A stretch of DNA of 64,000 nt from Polyodon spathula. Lineage: Eukaryota; Chordata; Actinopteri; Acipenseriformes; Polyodontidae. A program made the translations under genes and the position numbers. Below the pieces are notes generated by a model. It was not told the origin of the DNA. It worked only from the letters and a program-made list of their open reading frames with translations, and ran no database searches. The stretch covers positions 29,269,774 to 29,333,773 of the forward strand of contig NC_054548.1 in assembly GCF_017654505.1 (NCBI RefSeq). Direction: 5' to 3'. Shown here piece by piece: positions 37,693 to 50,673 of this stretch (position 1 is its first letter; each line of letters starts with the position of its first letter).

Positions 37693-38489
37693 AGCTCCTC
37701 ACTACTATTGTCTCCTACCAGAACTTTTCATCTCTGATTCCGTTACAGTACACCATGCCGGTGCAGCATGCTGCTCTTTCACTTTTCTATAAGGCACCTG
37801 AGACACACTGTTATGACTGATTTTATTAATCTCTATTTAAAATAATTGCATAAGAAAAGTTACATGTAAATATATTTATTTCATGCATCCACCCGCTGTT
37901 ATAATTGCAACTGGATCATGCCAGACACCACCTGATATGTGAGCGCAACAAACTCAGCAATGCATTATCCACCGCTGGTTAAAAAAATAAATTAAACACA
38001 TTTGTTCTATAAGGTAGGCTATGGTAGGTAGATGACAGATTCCTAATATTGTGAAGATGGCTCTTTCGATAAAAAATAAGTGAATAAGTAATACTAATAG
38101 TTGCCTAATTATTTTGAATATTAACTTTTAAATATTTAGCCATGCTGTTTTGAGAACAGGTCTATTCAGTGTATATCTTACTGGTAATATATTTGTTTTA
38201 ATTAGTCACAGCCCCAAAGGAATCAGTATACTCTCATTTGGCCCCTGAGAAAAATATTCTTGATAACACCATGACCTGTAATGCCTGGATTGTATTGTTG
38301 GATTTGTAAAATATTCAGAATGAAATCCGCCCATTGCGGAATACCATCATGCAGCTGTCTGTAACACAAACCAGCAGAATCAGCATCACAATGAGCCACA
38401 GGCCAGACCCCAACAGCAGCAGGAACAACATCATTGGGAACAACAGGTAAATAAACAAACTCAACAACAGGAAAATTATGTGTTATTTA

Positions 38490-39700
38490 TTCACAAACAT
38501 CCAGATCTTTAGTAAACACTGAGCAAACTGCCCTCACCAAAAACAAGCTTTGCCAGATGACTTGGAACTGCACATCCTGGTATGCAGTGCACCAGCAAAG
38601 TCCAAAACTGTTTGGGAAGACATTGAGGATGTCAATAAAGTGTATAACGCTTTACAGAAGTTGAAGGAAATCAGTCTTTTCTAAAAAGATATCATCTTGC
38701 CACAAAACTTTGTCAGCTTACTAATCACAACTTGAATGCATTTCAATGTCATTCTGCAATGAAGATGATGATGTTGAAATGACTGTGGAGGAAACAACCA
38801 AAGAAACCTCGTCCCAAAGAACCTTTGCTACGTAAGGTTCAACAGGATGAAGAGGCTGTCGTTTATCACAATTACACAATACTTCCCATACACAGTGAAA
38901 AAAAGAAAGGTACAGCTACCGATCTTTACCCAATGCTTTACATACATGACGATGCTCTGGAAGACTGGGGGGAAAAACTAGACTGTTTCCCACACTTAGA
39001 ATGCATGCCGAACGGATGCCCCGTTTGAATCCAACAGAGTTGGTCAAAGCTCGGCTTCAGTTATGCCATGGGCAATTTAGGCCGAATCAGCAATATATCT
39101 TTCACCTGAAGCATCAGGCCAGTCTTAGCCAGATTAACAGAGGACCTGGATTGATCTGGGACAATACAAAGAGGAGGTGAATGGACCAGGATTTGCAAAC
39201 ATGCACATAGGTGAACTTGTAGTATGAGATCCTGTCAGTGCATTTCGGTTCATGCACAACAAGTTTTTTGCAGTCCTACATTTTATCATATCCCCAAATG
39301 GCTCTCTGGGGAAAGTTACTTTTGGCACAGAGAGTACCAGGGTTGTGGAATGCAGCACTTCCAATGCTTCTTTGGGTGGAAGATGCACCACTTATTGATG
39401 TTTCCCTCAACTCACAAATTGCACAGTACATTAATCAACATATTCACCTATACCATTCCAAATGACCTAAAAGTATCTGTACCGTGTCTTGAAATGGCAG
39501 CAACATCAATGCAACAAGTACTGTCTAAGATCCAACAAAATAAAAAACAAAGTGGTGACAGTTTGTCGCTTTGGATTTCCCAGAAAAGAACAAACCGTGG
39601 TGGTAATCCGAGATGTGGCTGAGGCCATTGCTGGCTGAAAAGCATTCAAACCTCATGGCAGACTCTATGATCTAAAATAGAGTAGTGCAGAAGACAAGGT
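38490..39700 (+). mobile_element. Second Helitron fragment
   Basis: Colinear with the Helitron at 17957-21620 but without the gypsy insertion. It covers the LELHILV block (about 38565), a segment at 38825-39028 (TILPIHSEKKKGTATDLYPM) that is deleted in the first copy, and the Rep start up to about 39690. The HUH region has lost two bases (cacttccaatgc where the first copy has cacttccacatgc), destroying the second His. A glutamine-rich stretch at about 38340-38460 may be its upstream coding part. Confidence 0.8.
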
Positions 39701-42700
39701 TGCCCCAATTGCTTCTCCTAACTTGGACTTTTTGTGTTTGATTTAAATGGCTGTTGCGTTTTTCTAACTTGTTTTTTTTTTTTTTTTTTACATTGACAAT
39801 GTTTTTGTTATTCAAAAACAATAAACAAGGGTGTTACATCACCTTCAGTCTTCTTCCAAACTAAATAGAAGATACAATTGTGTGTATTGTGCTTCACATG
39901 CATTATTCTAATTAGCAACCTTTCCATTTAAGATTTCTCAGCAGGCTGTCAATTTGCTTGTTCATCTGTGAGCAGATTTGCTGCACTTATTAGCTTTGAA
40001 TGCATCCCTAAACACTGAAAGTATGCAAAACTGCAACACAGCAGGGAGCTGCATTTGACTCGCTTTATGTTTTTTGGATTGTTTCAAGTAAACATTTGAA
40101 AATGTGTGAAATAGAATAGAAAGATATTTCACTTAAAGAGACAGTATCAGTCATTATCAGTTAAAACAATATATGTAAGATGCATTTGTCCTTGCTGTGC
40201 TGTTTCCTATCTTCCTAGATCCCTTGAGATAATCTTCAGTACTTTTTCAGCATTATAAATGGCTTTGGGCAACTATCCTGAAGCTTGGTGATACTGTGTG
40301 CTTACATTTTTGACAGCATTTCTGGGATTAGCGTCTTCTTTCTTACCTTTGAGATAGTAGCTGGTGCAACCCTATAAAAGTCAGCTGATGTGTACAGAAA
40401 GTAGCTGCTAGGATATGGTTTTCCTGGAGTCACGTGCAGCAACCAACTCAATGGCCTATCAGTTTTAGACAAGTTGTTATATTTTGACATTAAAACATAA
40501 TATGCGTAAAATGCCTTGTAAACACGAAGTGCCAAACCCACACTGGTTTCTTGCAGAGGTAAGAACCAGTATTTGGTTGTCATCTCATGCCTAACTGGAC
40601 CAGCGTCATTCCGGCATTTTGTTTGCCTATTTATTCATTATTCATTCACTTTATGTTACGGTAACATTCTGGTAATTCTAGATAAAAAAAAAAGACTTGA
40701 AAACACAAGCTTGCTCTCTTTTCAATTTAGGCATTACCCTCTGCAAATGTTTCTGTGGTATTTTTTTTAATAATATTAATAATCTGTATTTTCTGCAGGC
40801 CATTCTGAGTACCCTTTTGCTACTCATAGCATAAGGCTGTCAAAGAAAGATGTTAAAAAATTGGTGCCTCAAAATGGTTTCACAACCCGCAAACTGCTTT
40901 TGCTTTAAACAGCGCTTAACACAACTTTCCTTAAAACAGTTGTGTATGTTATTCTTCAATATTGTAACATATATAGTGGTTATGACTGTGGTACTGGTAA
41001 TTCAAATGTTAAATATTTTCCATAAATTCTAAATTGCTTTCAAAGGTCCTTACTGTTGAAAAAAAAAAATCAGGATGTGCACCAGAGCAGCAGTAAACAT
41101 GTTGACTACAATTATTTATTTAGGTTCCTTCATGTTCTTTTCCTTGACATCATATAAGGAGCCCCTGCTGCTCAACACTCATATACTGTATGTTTGATCT
41201 GCTTCTCTGCCATGTGTAACATGCTTTCTGTTTCTTTCTTTTACATGAGCTCCCTATACCACTCTGACACCACTTGTAGACAACAGCAGTAACAAATAAC
41301 TTTTCACACTAGCTGATCTGTAAATTGAAATCTGCTCTTTAATATGAGTGGCTCTACATGCTTTACAGAATAATCAGCTGATGCAGCTCTGGAGTGCTGT
41401 CATATTTACACCACAACAAAAGATACATCACTGACGTCCAGTAAATAAGTTCATGTTTGATTTTCTTTATCCAAGTACATTTGGGGGCAGTAAAACACGC
41501 ACCCACATCTGTATCGGGTTATCAATCAATGTGTAAAAATAAAGACTCTAAAGCTATGCACTTGTTTTCAGTATTGTTTTGCTTATTACTATCAAACTGT
41601 ATAGTTTTTTTGTGTGTCTAACATGCCGCCAGAGTGAGCTGAGCTTTAGACAATCAGTGATTTTACTTAAATCACTGACCTGAATGTTTATTCAAAATAG
41701 CCAAAGAAAAATACAACAAACAATAGAAAAGAAAACCTTCTCTCAAAGAGAAAAGTAACCCACTGGCTAAAAATAAACATTATGCCTATGGTACTTAAGT
41801 TATCTTAAACCCTCCATTTTGCTTGGGCAGTGACATCCTCTGACATCCCCTTTTATACCAGTAATGAGGCAGCTCCAATTGAGACATTTATAGTAACTAT
41901 TTCCTCCAAGGCACGTTTTCACTCAGCAAGGTTTCTTCCTTGACCTGTACCAAATTTTATCTGCCTAGTCACAGTGCTATGCATTTTACGTAGGTCTGAT
42001 GGACTGCTTTTCCTTTTTAACTGGATTTGCTTTGGGGAATCCAGCTGTTGACTTGATCTAAAGACATCATTTTTATATCACTTCAATGTATTATATCGTA
42101 AATAAATAATCCCTTGTTATCCTAAATATTATTGAATTGTTTAAAATTGTAATTATTGATAGAAACAAAACAAAACAAAACAGGAAAAAAGGACACAGTA
42201 TTGATTCAAACTGAGTATCTTTTCAGATAAGACTTTAACTATTAACTTTACAAAGGCCGGTATAATATTTTTTGTTTGTGATCTATGTAGCTGAATTATG
42301 ATCATACAAATTCAGCAATTAGCAGATTGCTGCATTTTCATTTCATCTCATAACTGTTCTAAGCAATAAGAGGGTTCTTTTTTCATGAATGAGAGGTTTC
42401 CAAGCCACTGGTTTTCTAATTGTTGACTAATTAACGTGAGTCAAATTAATTCTACCATTTTTTTTTTAATCATAATGACATTTTTTTTTCGACTCAATGC
42501 CTGGATGTCATCACTGGGTATAAATTATCCCAAGTCTTAACAGTGTCTAAGTGCATTTACTAAAATAATGCAAGATAAAAAGATAAAAATAATAAAATAA
42601 AAATTGTAAAAAAAGAAAAAAATACTGGCAAATTGATCAGATTCTACACTGATGAGCTTTAACATTTTTAAATATCACAAGTTACAAAATTATACACCAA

Positions 42701-42780
42701 AATAAATTAACATGATGTAGCTTATTATGAAGGAATGTACTGGAAATTGTGATAGATTTATGACTATTTAAAAGTTACCA
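39701..42780. other. AT-rich spacer without recognised features
   Basis: Poly-T at about 39770-39790. A 93-codon minus-strand frame at 40583-40302 has no family features that I recognise. No transposon ends seen. Confidence 0.45.
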
Positions 42781-42783
42781 TAC

Positions 42784-42827
<44 letters not shown>

Positions 42828-42850
42828 GTGTGTGTGTATATATATATATA
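42784..42850. repeat. (GT)n(TA)n compound microsatellite
   Basis: Alternating GT and TA runs ending at a Tc1 terminus. Confidence 0.96.
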
Positions 42851-43000
42851 GCTCTGGAAAAAAATAAGAGATCACTGCAAAATTATCAGTTTCTCTGGTT
42901 TTACTATTTATAGGTATGTGTTTGGGTAAAATGAACATTTTTGTTTTATTCTATAAACTACTTACAACATTTATCCCAAATTCCAAAGAAATAATGAGTT
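42851..43000. mobile_element. Tc1-type terminal fragment
   Basis: Begins gctctggaaaaaaataagag directly after TA repeats, followed by a subterminal region (attatcagtttctctggttt) that resembles a common fish Tc1 family. Homology ends at the poly-T that starts the fold-back element. Confidence 0.65.
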
Positions 43001-43014
43001 TTTTTTTTTTTTTT

Positions 43015-43656
43015 TTTAATCATATTTTTCAGTGTTCATTACAGTCCACATTGTACAAGTAGTTTCTGCACTGTACACAATAACATAAGCTCCTGTAGGT
43101 GGATGATTACTATAATGGAAACAATGAATGCTTATTTTATTATCAAATAATCGGAGAAAACGCTTGCACAGTAAGAAGTAATACACATGAAAGAGGAAGT
43201 CACTTTCTGCCTCCCACTCTCCATGGACTGGCCAGTGCTAACCAAATCGCACATCTAAGATATCTATAATCATCCTTGTTCTACTTTTGTCTCTGACCAT
43301 TGTTGCTTCTGTCAGTGTTTGGACTATGGTTCATTAACTTAACATAACGGTAAAACCGACACATAATGAAGGGTAATTGGTCATCGTTGTTTTGTCTATA
43401 AGCTATTTAAAGTCCACTGACAGTCCATTGATGACCATGGTCACAGACTATGTATTATTCATTGACAAACCATGTACACTAATGATTTATCTATGGCAAT
43501 AATAACAGGAAACTCAACTCCACTCTGCCTCATAGTTGAGGGTTTTTTGTTTCCATTATAGTAATCATCCACCCACAGGAGCTTATATTATTGTGTACAG
43601 TGCAGAAACTACTTGTACAATGTGGAATATAATGAACACTGAAAAATATGATTAAA
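43015..43656. mobile_element. Fold-back element with 109-bp inverted arms
   Basis: 43015-43123 and 43548-43656 are inverted copies with about four mismatches in 109 bp. The arms begin with a poly-T/poly-A tract and tttaatcatatttttcagtg. The 424-bp centre has no frame of note. I could not define a target duplication, so the transposon class is open. Confidence 0.8.
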
Positions 43657-44094
43657 AAAAAAAAACCTCTTTATAATTCATTATTACTAGAAGTGAATTA
43701 TTGTTAAGCATTTGAACTGTGTCAGCAGTTTAATATTGTCCTATTTTTTCTGAATATCTGCACATATTAAAACGACCTTAAATTATATAAATGAATTGGA
43801 TCTGTATTTATAATAAAATAAATCAGTTTGGAATTAAATCATTTCACAGGTATCCAAATATATGTTTTATATCATTTATTTAAAATAAATAAATAAATAA
43901 AAATAAATAAACAAACTTTTTGAAAAACATCGTTAGTATGCCTCGGGGTGTCTCCCTGTTTTTGAGCAATCATACGGAGCCCCACAGACGACATGGTTGA
44001 GAAAAAAAAAAAAAAAAGTTGGACTAATCTGTACGTGCAGTTTGTCATCAGTAAAGTGAGGCTTTAGGAGGCGCCAGCATACATACGACTTTGC

Positions 44095-45675
44095 AAAATG
44101 GTGAGATATAAGGACATTATTCATATCCTCCGTGCAAAACACAGGATAATACTGAATCTCAGGAACATACAGCGGATCCTCCAAGAAAAAAAAAAAAAAA
44201 AAAAGAAAAAGGGACTACTTCACCGCGGAAACTATGCAAATTATGCACTGGTTATAGGTGGATGTTCCAGAAATGCAAACTAAATGGATTGAAAGTTTGA
44301 AAAGAGGATGCTTGCCTAATTTTAACTACCGTTGATCCGACTGAGACAAGAGAATGCAGTTCAAGGAGGCTTCATAGATGGTCATATTTTGCCAAGGGAC
44401 CTAATTTTATCTGGCACGTAGACTTGTATGACAAGCTATGACCTTTTGGAATTTTATCAATGGTGGCATAGACGAATTTTCCATAAAAATGGTATGGCTA
44501 AATGTTGATAACACAAGCAGTGATCCTAAAGTTATAGGAGGGTACTTCATGGAAACTGTAGAACAACCTGAATGTTGTCCTAGAATTGTAAGAACAGATA
44601 AAGGAACAAACAGTTCTGTCCATGAATTTCAATGTTTCCTTCAACATGACAATCCTTTTGCAGGAGGGAGGAGTTCTGTACAGTCAGAGCACAAGCAACC
44701 AGAGAATTGAAAGTGGGTGGGGCTTTTGTGCAAAGAATGCACTGACTTCTGGGTCGAACTGTTCCACAACATGAAAAATGAAGGACAATTTGATGTGGAC
44801 TTCCTTGACAAAAACTTAGTCATCTTCTTTTGCCTTGGCATTATTTTTATGGCATTATATTAGTGAAATTGCTGTAAATAATACCGTAATATTAATGGTG
44901 ATAAAGTAGTCTGTGTAACTATGCCCACCGATTAGTATTCCCTGTTTACTGGTAATAGGGAAAAAATAAACAGAAGGTGAGAGGGGGTGGGGGCTGTTTC
45001 TTAAATGTTAAACATTTATCAAATTACAAGAAAAGGTGAAAAATGCTCCTGTGATTTATGAGAAAATAGTTGGCTTCTCTTAGTGCTATAACCAAAATAT
45101 CAGTTAATTAAGATTCTCATATGGGATGAAACAAATCAAGCTGTAGGCAGCCTATAGTACTGAATTACAGGGTATTCTTTAAGTACAACGGTCAAAATAT
45201 TAATATTATGGTTTCGATGTCGGGTCAAGTGCCAGAGCTTCTTTACAATTGTCCCATTTGAGATGGCACAACCAATCTATGCATAAATTCAATCTTTGAA
45301 AGCATATTGCCTGTATTAATAAAGGGAATTATTTGTTTTCTTTATTTACTTTGTTGTAGGATGAACTTGATGCTACTGTTGATGTTTGGAACTCTCATGT
45401 GTCCATCGAAGAATGACAAAGTTCCACATGGTCAACCAAGAGTCATGTATTCTGTACCAGAACCGTACGACAGACAAGAATACCTATGTGGCGTAACTCC
45501 ATGATGTAAATACCTCCAAGGAAGACTGCACTTTCCGTACCATTGTGTGCGATGAGGATGTTTTCGCTTATGCACGTTGATAATGGCAGAGAGAAACCTG
45601 AACATTGCAAATGACGCATACAAGGCACTTGACTTATACCTAGAGCTCAAACAAGTTTTGTCAACATCATTGTAA
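44095..45675 (+). pseudogene. Two-exon gene copy with integrase-type (rve) core, decayed
   Basis: The 5' part has VRYKDIIHILRAKHRIILNLR, then a WHVDLYDKL segment near 44410, then GGIDEFSIKMVWLNVDN and a VRTDKGTN segment (44438-44710), then a TSNQRIES-type segment near 44695. This D, D, E-like order matches a family of fish and invertebrate proteins with an integrase core. A second block starts at 45360 after a perfect splice-acceptor context (ttactttgttgtag) with DELDATVDVWNSH and PSKNDKVPHGQPRVMY, ending at TAA 45673-45675. Stops and frameshifts occur in both blocks. The retained intron (about 44860-45359) means it is not a processed copy. Confidence 0.65.
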
Positions 45676-47184
45676 AAAAAAAATCTAAACTAAGATAGCA
45701 TTCTTTGTCAAATACAGTTGTTCCCAATCCTGAATGACTACTGTATCTGCTGTTTTGTTCAGACTTAGCGCTTACTTAATTTAACCCTTAAACTTATGTA
45801 ACAGGCTTTAACACCTATCAATTAAAAATGTATTGAAATGTAGCCGCTATGCCACTCCCAATTATAATAGGGAGAAAGAGAATCCTGATTAACGTTTGTT
45901 CAATTGAGCAAGGACTTATGCCCATACTAGCATTACTGCCAAACACATGACCAGAAAACAATTAAAAGTTTACAAAGTTTATTAATACAAAAGGCAATTC
46001 AATATAACAGTGATTGTTTCCAATTAACAATTTAGAGATGGCAGCAATAATTTAGATATAGCAGCAATGGTGCCAATATAAAGAAAATGATTTCGATTAA
46101 CAGCAATAATTACAATGCAACAGCGGTAATTTACATGTAGCTGCGATCGTCAAAAGTCCCAGCCCATAGCAGCAGTGTGAACACTGCAATACAAAGAAAA
46201 ATATTTATCAAAATGTGCAGTTTAACATAAATCAAACGTCTAGGTGAGCAACAAAACAATTATCAAATATAAAAACTCACAACAGAAAAATATCACAAAA
46301 CATATCAAGTGCACTTCCACTGAAAATACTCAACTACTAACAAGCGTTTCGCACTTTAAACTGACCAGACTATCTGGCTATATTTATTTATAGAAGGCTA
46401 ACTGCACAATAGAAACCTTAAAATCATTACCCGTTCATAAAAAGCACACATATAGTACACAATTCCCTAACACGGAGCGTGGAGGGTGAGCGATTAGTAA
46501 TGATTTAAGTTTGCTACTTATCTAAACAGAATACTTCACTATAGATCTCCGAACTTAAAAAATAGCGCAACCGGCAGAGCAGAGCGAATGTCTCAATAAA
46601 ATGACACAGAAGTCTGTCTTCACGCACTCTCAACAAGACAGCCCAATAGTCCACACGTATCCCGCTACCTCCACACTCCGTTTACAAAAAGCTTTCTCTC
46701 GCGAATCATGGTTGACTCGGTTTAAGTACGTTTACCTACCAAAAGACAATTAGAACACCTAAGAAGGAACTTGTGTGTTCTCAATTGGTACTTGCGTTCT
46801 TAAAGGTATAGCATGTCTTTCATAGAAATAGGTTCTACACTTACTCATGATTAAACTATTTAGACATTTTCTTTTGTTTTAAACTGTTAAAGAGGTGGAC
46901 ATTGTTCATATAAGTGTTCAATTAAGTAACAGACAACTCAGCTGAAACAAAACCAGCATGCACAGGGGTCTTCCCAGACCAGGTTTGGAATTCACCGGTC
47001 AAATACCTTTGTATTTTGTATTCAGAGCATAAATCTTTCAGTTTCTCCAGCTAGACACTCAGCTTGACAGAGAAGAAAAAAATAAAAAATATTCATTTTA
47101 AGTGGACCGTGTGTTTTGTACCTAAAACAGTGTTCATTATTCCTCCTGGGACACATATACTTGATTGTCATCAAACTTGAATAA
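45676..47184. other. Spacer, possibly old LTR sequence
   Basis: About 45990-46150 holds irregular repeats of cagcaataatt. A minus-strand AATAAA at about 45985 and a TATA-like tataaataaata at about 46385 could belong to an old LTR, but I found no matching target duplication. Confidence 0.35.
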
Positions 47185-47189
47185 GTTGC

Positions 47190-47543
47190 TGTCACAAAGA
47201 TGGCCAGAGTGCGTGACGTCAGACCAGATCCAGGAAATAAGCAACAGAGAGTGATGGAGTTTATTGGAGCTGAGCGAATGCTTTCGCTCAGCATTTAATA
47301 AATAAACAGAACAGAAAATAAAAAGGTTGTAACAAACAAAAATACAAGGACACGGCCCATTTGACAAAACAAAAGAGATAAACAACACGCACTAACACTA
47401 CACAAAACACGGTGAGCAGATATTTTAAATACGATTATTCCTATCACAATTATTACCTCCGTCTCCAATCCCTTTCTCCACTCACCGAACACACAGCACG
47501 CAACATATAATAGAAAATACACACAGGGGTGGGCACTGTCACA
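47190..47543 (-). repeat. 3' LTR of the older pol-less element
   Basis: 354 bp, TG...CA. It differs from its partner at about fifteen sites, mostly near 47200-47290, and lacks two bases in the gggcactgtcaca end. Confidence 0.88.
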
Positions 47544-47701
47544 TATACCGCCCCCCTGTGCAAAGCACACATGGCCTCAATGGCCACCTCCCCCCTTAAA
47601 ATCTCAAAAGTCTCGTTCAGAGTCCTGGGCCAAGAAGAATTACTTTAAGGGGTTGATGGGTGGCAATGTTGCCAGTAGTCAGGCTGCTACTGGCCATGCT
47701 G

Positions 47702-48915
47702 TCAGCAGACATGCTGACAGTGGGGTGAATCTCTCCTCCCGCTGTACCACTGACCTCTCCCCCCTTTTTCATAGCCGGCAGCTCCCTCTGGTGGGTCTCC
47801 AGCCACACTGACCCCAGGCGATGCGGAGCGGCTGAAAACCCCAGGCGATGCCAGGCAGGCATACTTGGGCGAAACGTGGCAGGCATCCTTGGGCGAAGTG
47901 TGGCAGGCATCCTTGGGCGAAGCGAGGCAGGCATCCTTGAGCAAAGTGAGGCAGGCATCCTTGGGCGAAGCGAGGCAGGGAGTCAGGACAAGCTGGGGTG
48001 CTGATGTTGGCCCTCTTCTCGGCCACTGCGGCCGGGCGGTTCTTCCCCGTGCTTCCCTCAGCAGCCTATGCAAGGGCTGCTGAGGACTGCCAGCATCTAG
48101 TCCTGGTTCTTCTGGTGAAGGGAGAGGCAGCTCCTGCTCCTCTCTCCCTGATGGTGATGGAGGCAGAGGCAGCTCCAGCTCCTCTCCTCGTGATGGTGGG
48201 GGAAGTGATACCAGCAGGCATTCATCCTCTGCTGGTGGACAGGGATCCAGCAGGCATTCATCCTCTGCTGGTGGACAGGGACCCAGCAGGCATGCACCCT
48301 CTGCTGGTGGAGGTGGCGGAGGCAGAGGCTGCTCCTGCTGCTCTTCTCCTGGTGGTGGAGGTGGCAGAGGCAGAGGCAGCTCCTGCTGCTCTGCTCCTGC
48401 CAGTGGAGGTGACAGAGGTGTGTAGTCTCCTGCCGGCAAAGGTGGCGGAGGCAGAGTCAACTCCTGCTGCTCTGCTCCTACCGATGGAGGTGGCAGAAGC
48501 GTGTAGTCTCCTGTTGGCGGAGGTGGGAGCGACGTGTAGTCTCCTGGCGGCGGAGGTGGGAGCGGCGTGTAGTCTACCTTATTACAGGTAGGGGAAGTGA
48601 TCCCAGTAGGCACTCACCCTCTGCTGGTGGAGATGGGAACAGCTCCCTCTCAGGCTTTGGATCCCTGCGGTCCCCCCGCCTGGCCGCTGGAGACCCTGCT
48701 ACCTGGGCTGCTGATCTATTTATAGCTGCCTCCAGGTAGCAGAGGACCAACTCCACACCTTCCTCCAGGGAGTTTGGAGTGTGTTCCCTCTCGTATGCCG
48801 CCCATCACTCCCTGTCCAGCAGCCACAGGACCTGGATGGCTATGGACATGGACTGTGCCTCCAGCCCATCATTGTCCCTGATGCAGTCCCTCAGCCTGAC
48901 GGCGTCTTCTGACAT
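47702..48915 (-). pseudogene. Gag-like proline-rich protein of the older LTR element
   Basis: The likely start is ATG 48915-48913, giving MSEDAVRLRDCIRDNDG and a helical head with SIAIQVLWLLDRE. TGA at about 48805-48807 (probably a former Trp codon) interrupts it; the same frame continues to 48574, then a frameshift leads into 48613-47702. That tail has GAEQQEL/PPPP units, AEDECLL units, SPKDACLA units and SPGV units in the same order as the 55476-57461 protein. The head differs from that of the younger element. It would package RNA if intact (inference from position). Confidence 0.75.
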
Positions 48916-49003
48916 TTTTTTTTTTTTTTTGGTAACAAGAAATTGTTGTTCCTGCTCTGGTCTGCATCTAGGGGGCGCTGGTAATCCCGATTCTGACACC
49001 ACG

Positions 49004-49358
49004 TGTCACAAAGACGGCCAGAGTTGGGACGTCAGACCAGAGCTAGGAAATAAGCAACAGAGAGAGATGGAGTTTGGTGGAGCTGAGCGAATGCTTTCTC
49101 TCAGCATTTAATAAATAAACAGAACAGAAAATAAAAAGGTTGTAACAAACAATAATACAAGGACACGGCCCATTTGACAAAACAAAAGAGATAAACAAAA
49201 CGCACTAACACTACACAAAACATGGTGAGCAGATATTTTAAATACGATTATTCCTATCACAATTATTACCTCCGTCTCCAATCCCTTTCTCCACTCACCG
49301 AACACACAGCACGCAACATATAATAGAAAATACACACAGGGGTGGGCACTTTGTCACA
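49004..49358 (-). repeat. 5' LTR of the older pol-less element
   Basis: 355 bp; on the minus strand it starts tgtgacaaagtgcccacccc and ends gtctttgtgaca. It is followed after two bases by the primer-binding site at 49001-48984, which resembles a tRNA-Leu-type site. Confidence 0.88.
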
Positions 49359-49363
49359 GTTGC

Positions 49364-50401
49364 ATGTGGTAGTAAAAAGAAAATTTAAAAAATCTTACAG
49401 CAAAATTCTTGAGCAACACAAACTCACCACCACATCACAGTTCATCTTCATGGGTTTGATGTTTAATATACTCTCAGCTGAAATGCTGGTTTTGTTTCAA
49501 AATATGTCTTTTTGAACAAGATTTTGCTATCTTGGCATTCCATTCCGTTTCAATTCCTTGTTCCAAATAAGTCTTAATTACAGATGTGACATGCGGCAGC
49601 AGGGTCAATTCAGTAAATAAGGGCAATGTAAGCAATTAAATTACTGGTTGGATCAGATTCCTAGAATTAAATGGAATTGAGTACCCTTGGTGTAAATAGT
49701 GGCATGGACAGTAGCAGACTTCTACTTAGGGGAGGAAGAATGCCCTGTTATGTATAATATACTTATGTGATATTAAGACGTGCCTAAGTCAGGGTTTCTC
49801 AATCCTGTTCCTGGTGACCCACTGTGTCTTCTGGATATCTTTACAATGGAGCACTCAATTACTAAAATGAACCCTAAATTAAAGAAATGTCAACAAGAAT
49901 GTAACATAAGGCAAAATAACTGATTTAAGTATTGCATTTTACATGGGGAGGAGCTACTATAACAAGAAAAAAAAACACACAAGATACAGTAGCTATAGAG
50001 ATAAGTTTATCACAAAGTCAAGACTTGTGGCAGTATAACTGAATAACAATACAGAACATTTTTGTGTATTATTCTTTATTATGGGCATCATTAAACTTGA
50101 ATTAAAATGTAAAACCAATCAGTCTGATGTTCAAAAGGGGCAAAAGAAAATAACTAGGTCTAAAATGATTCTAAAACTTGATTTTCATGTTCAGAAAAGC
50201 ATATGTATACATTAACATAAAATTCAGTTATTAGCCTATATCATTGTAATCATGCTTAAAGTATATATCTCTTCTTTTTTAATTTTGTAATTATGTTTTC
50301 AGGAGGGTGAGACAGCTGTATTGGGCCAATTGAACCCTTTTTCTAGGTCCTAGAATCTAGAATCTAGCCTACAGGTGCAGCACAATTTATTTACAATAAG
50401 T
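49364..50401. other. Spacer with hAT-like end fragment
   Basis: 49794-49860 starts cagggtttctcaatcctgtt, like the ends of the hAT-type elements downstream, but no partner end was found. Otherwise AT-rich and featureless. Confidence 0.45.
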
Positions 50402-50646
50402 CAGTGTTTCACACTCAGCCCTGGTTGCAGAGGCCCACTATGTCTGCTGGTTTTCGTCTTTAGCTGAGCTCTCATTTACTTAATCAAACCCTTAATTTAA
50501 CTAACCTTTTTTCGAGATCTTTTCAGTTGTTTCAACTCTTAAACTGGTGGATATAGTTCAGATATGTTTTAAATTAACTTACAAATCAAATGGAAGGAAA
50601 ACAAGCAGACCTAGTAGGCCTCCAGGACCAGAGTTGAGAGACACTG
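50402..50646. mobile_element. hAT-like MITE
   Basis: Ends cagtgtttcacactcagccc and, inverted, cagtgtctctcaactctggt, both continuing into a ggcc(c/t)ac/ct-type segment. No coding capacity and no clear 8-bp duplication. Confidence 0.6.
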
Positions 50647-50673
50647 ACACGAATAGATTGCTACCACTTAAAG

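Larger units (their letters stand above)
36746..38290. other. Spacer with microsatellite and short tandem repeat
   Basis: Besides the two listed repeats (37118-37184 and 37582-37692) no gene is recognised. Confidence 0.45.
47190..49358 (-). mobile_element. Short LTR retrotransposon without pol (older copy)
   Basis: LTRs at 47190-47543 and 49004-49358 are flanked by the 5-bp duplication gttgc (47185-47189 and 49359-49363). On the minus strand the primer-binding site tggtgtcagaatcgggat follows the 5' LTR after two bases, and a purine tract (cacaggggggcggtata) precedes the 3' LTR. The 1.46-kb interior encodes only a Gag-like proline-rich frame, now broken. LTR and 3' untranslated parts are homologous to the element at 54714-58127. 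Protease, RT, RNase H and integrase are absent. Confidence 0.9.

Noticed and set aside
40302..40583. 93-codon minus-strand frame
   Set aside because: No recognisable domain, no splice or promoter context and no second copy; length is compatible with chance.
45839..46995. Possible LTR of a retroelement on the minus strand
   Set aside because: AATAAA and TATA-like words exist, but no 5-bp duplication or second LTR could be found.
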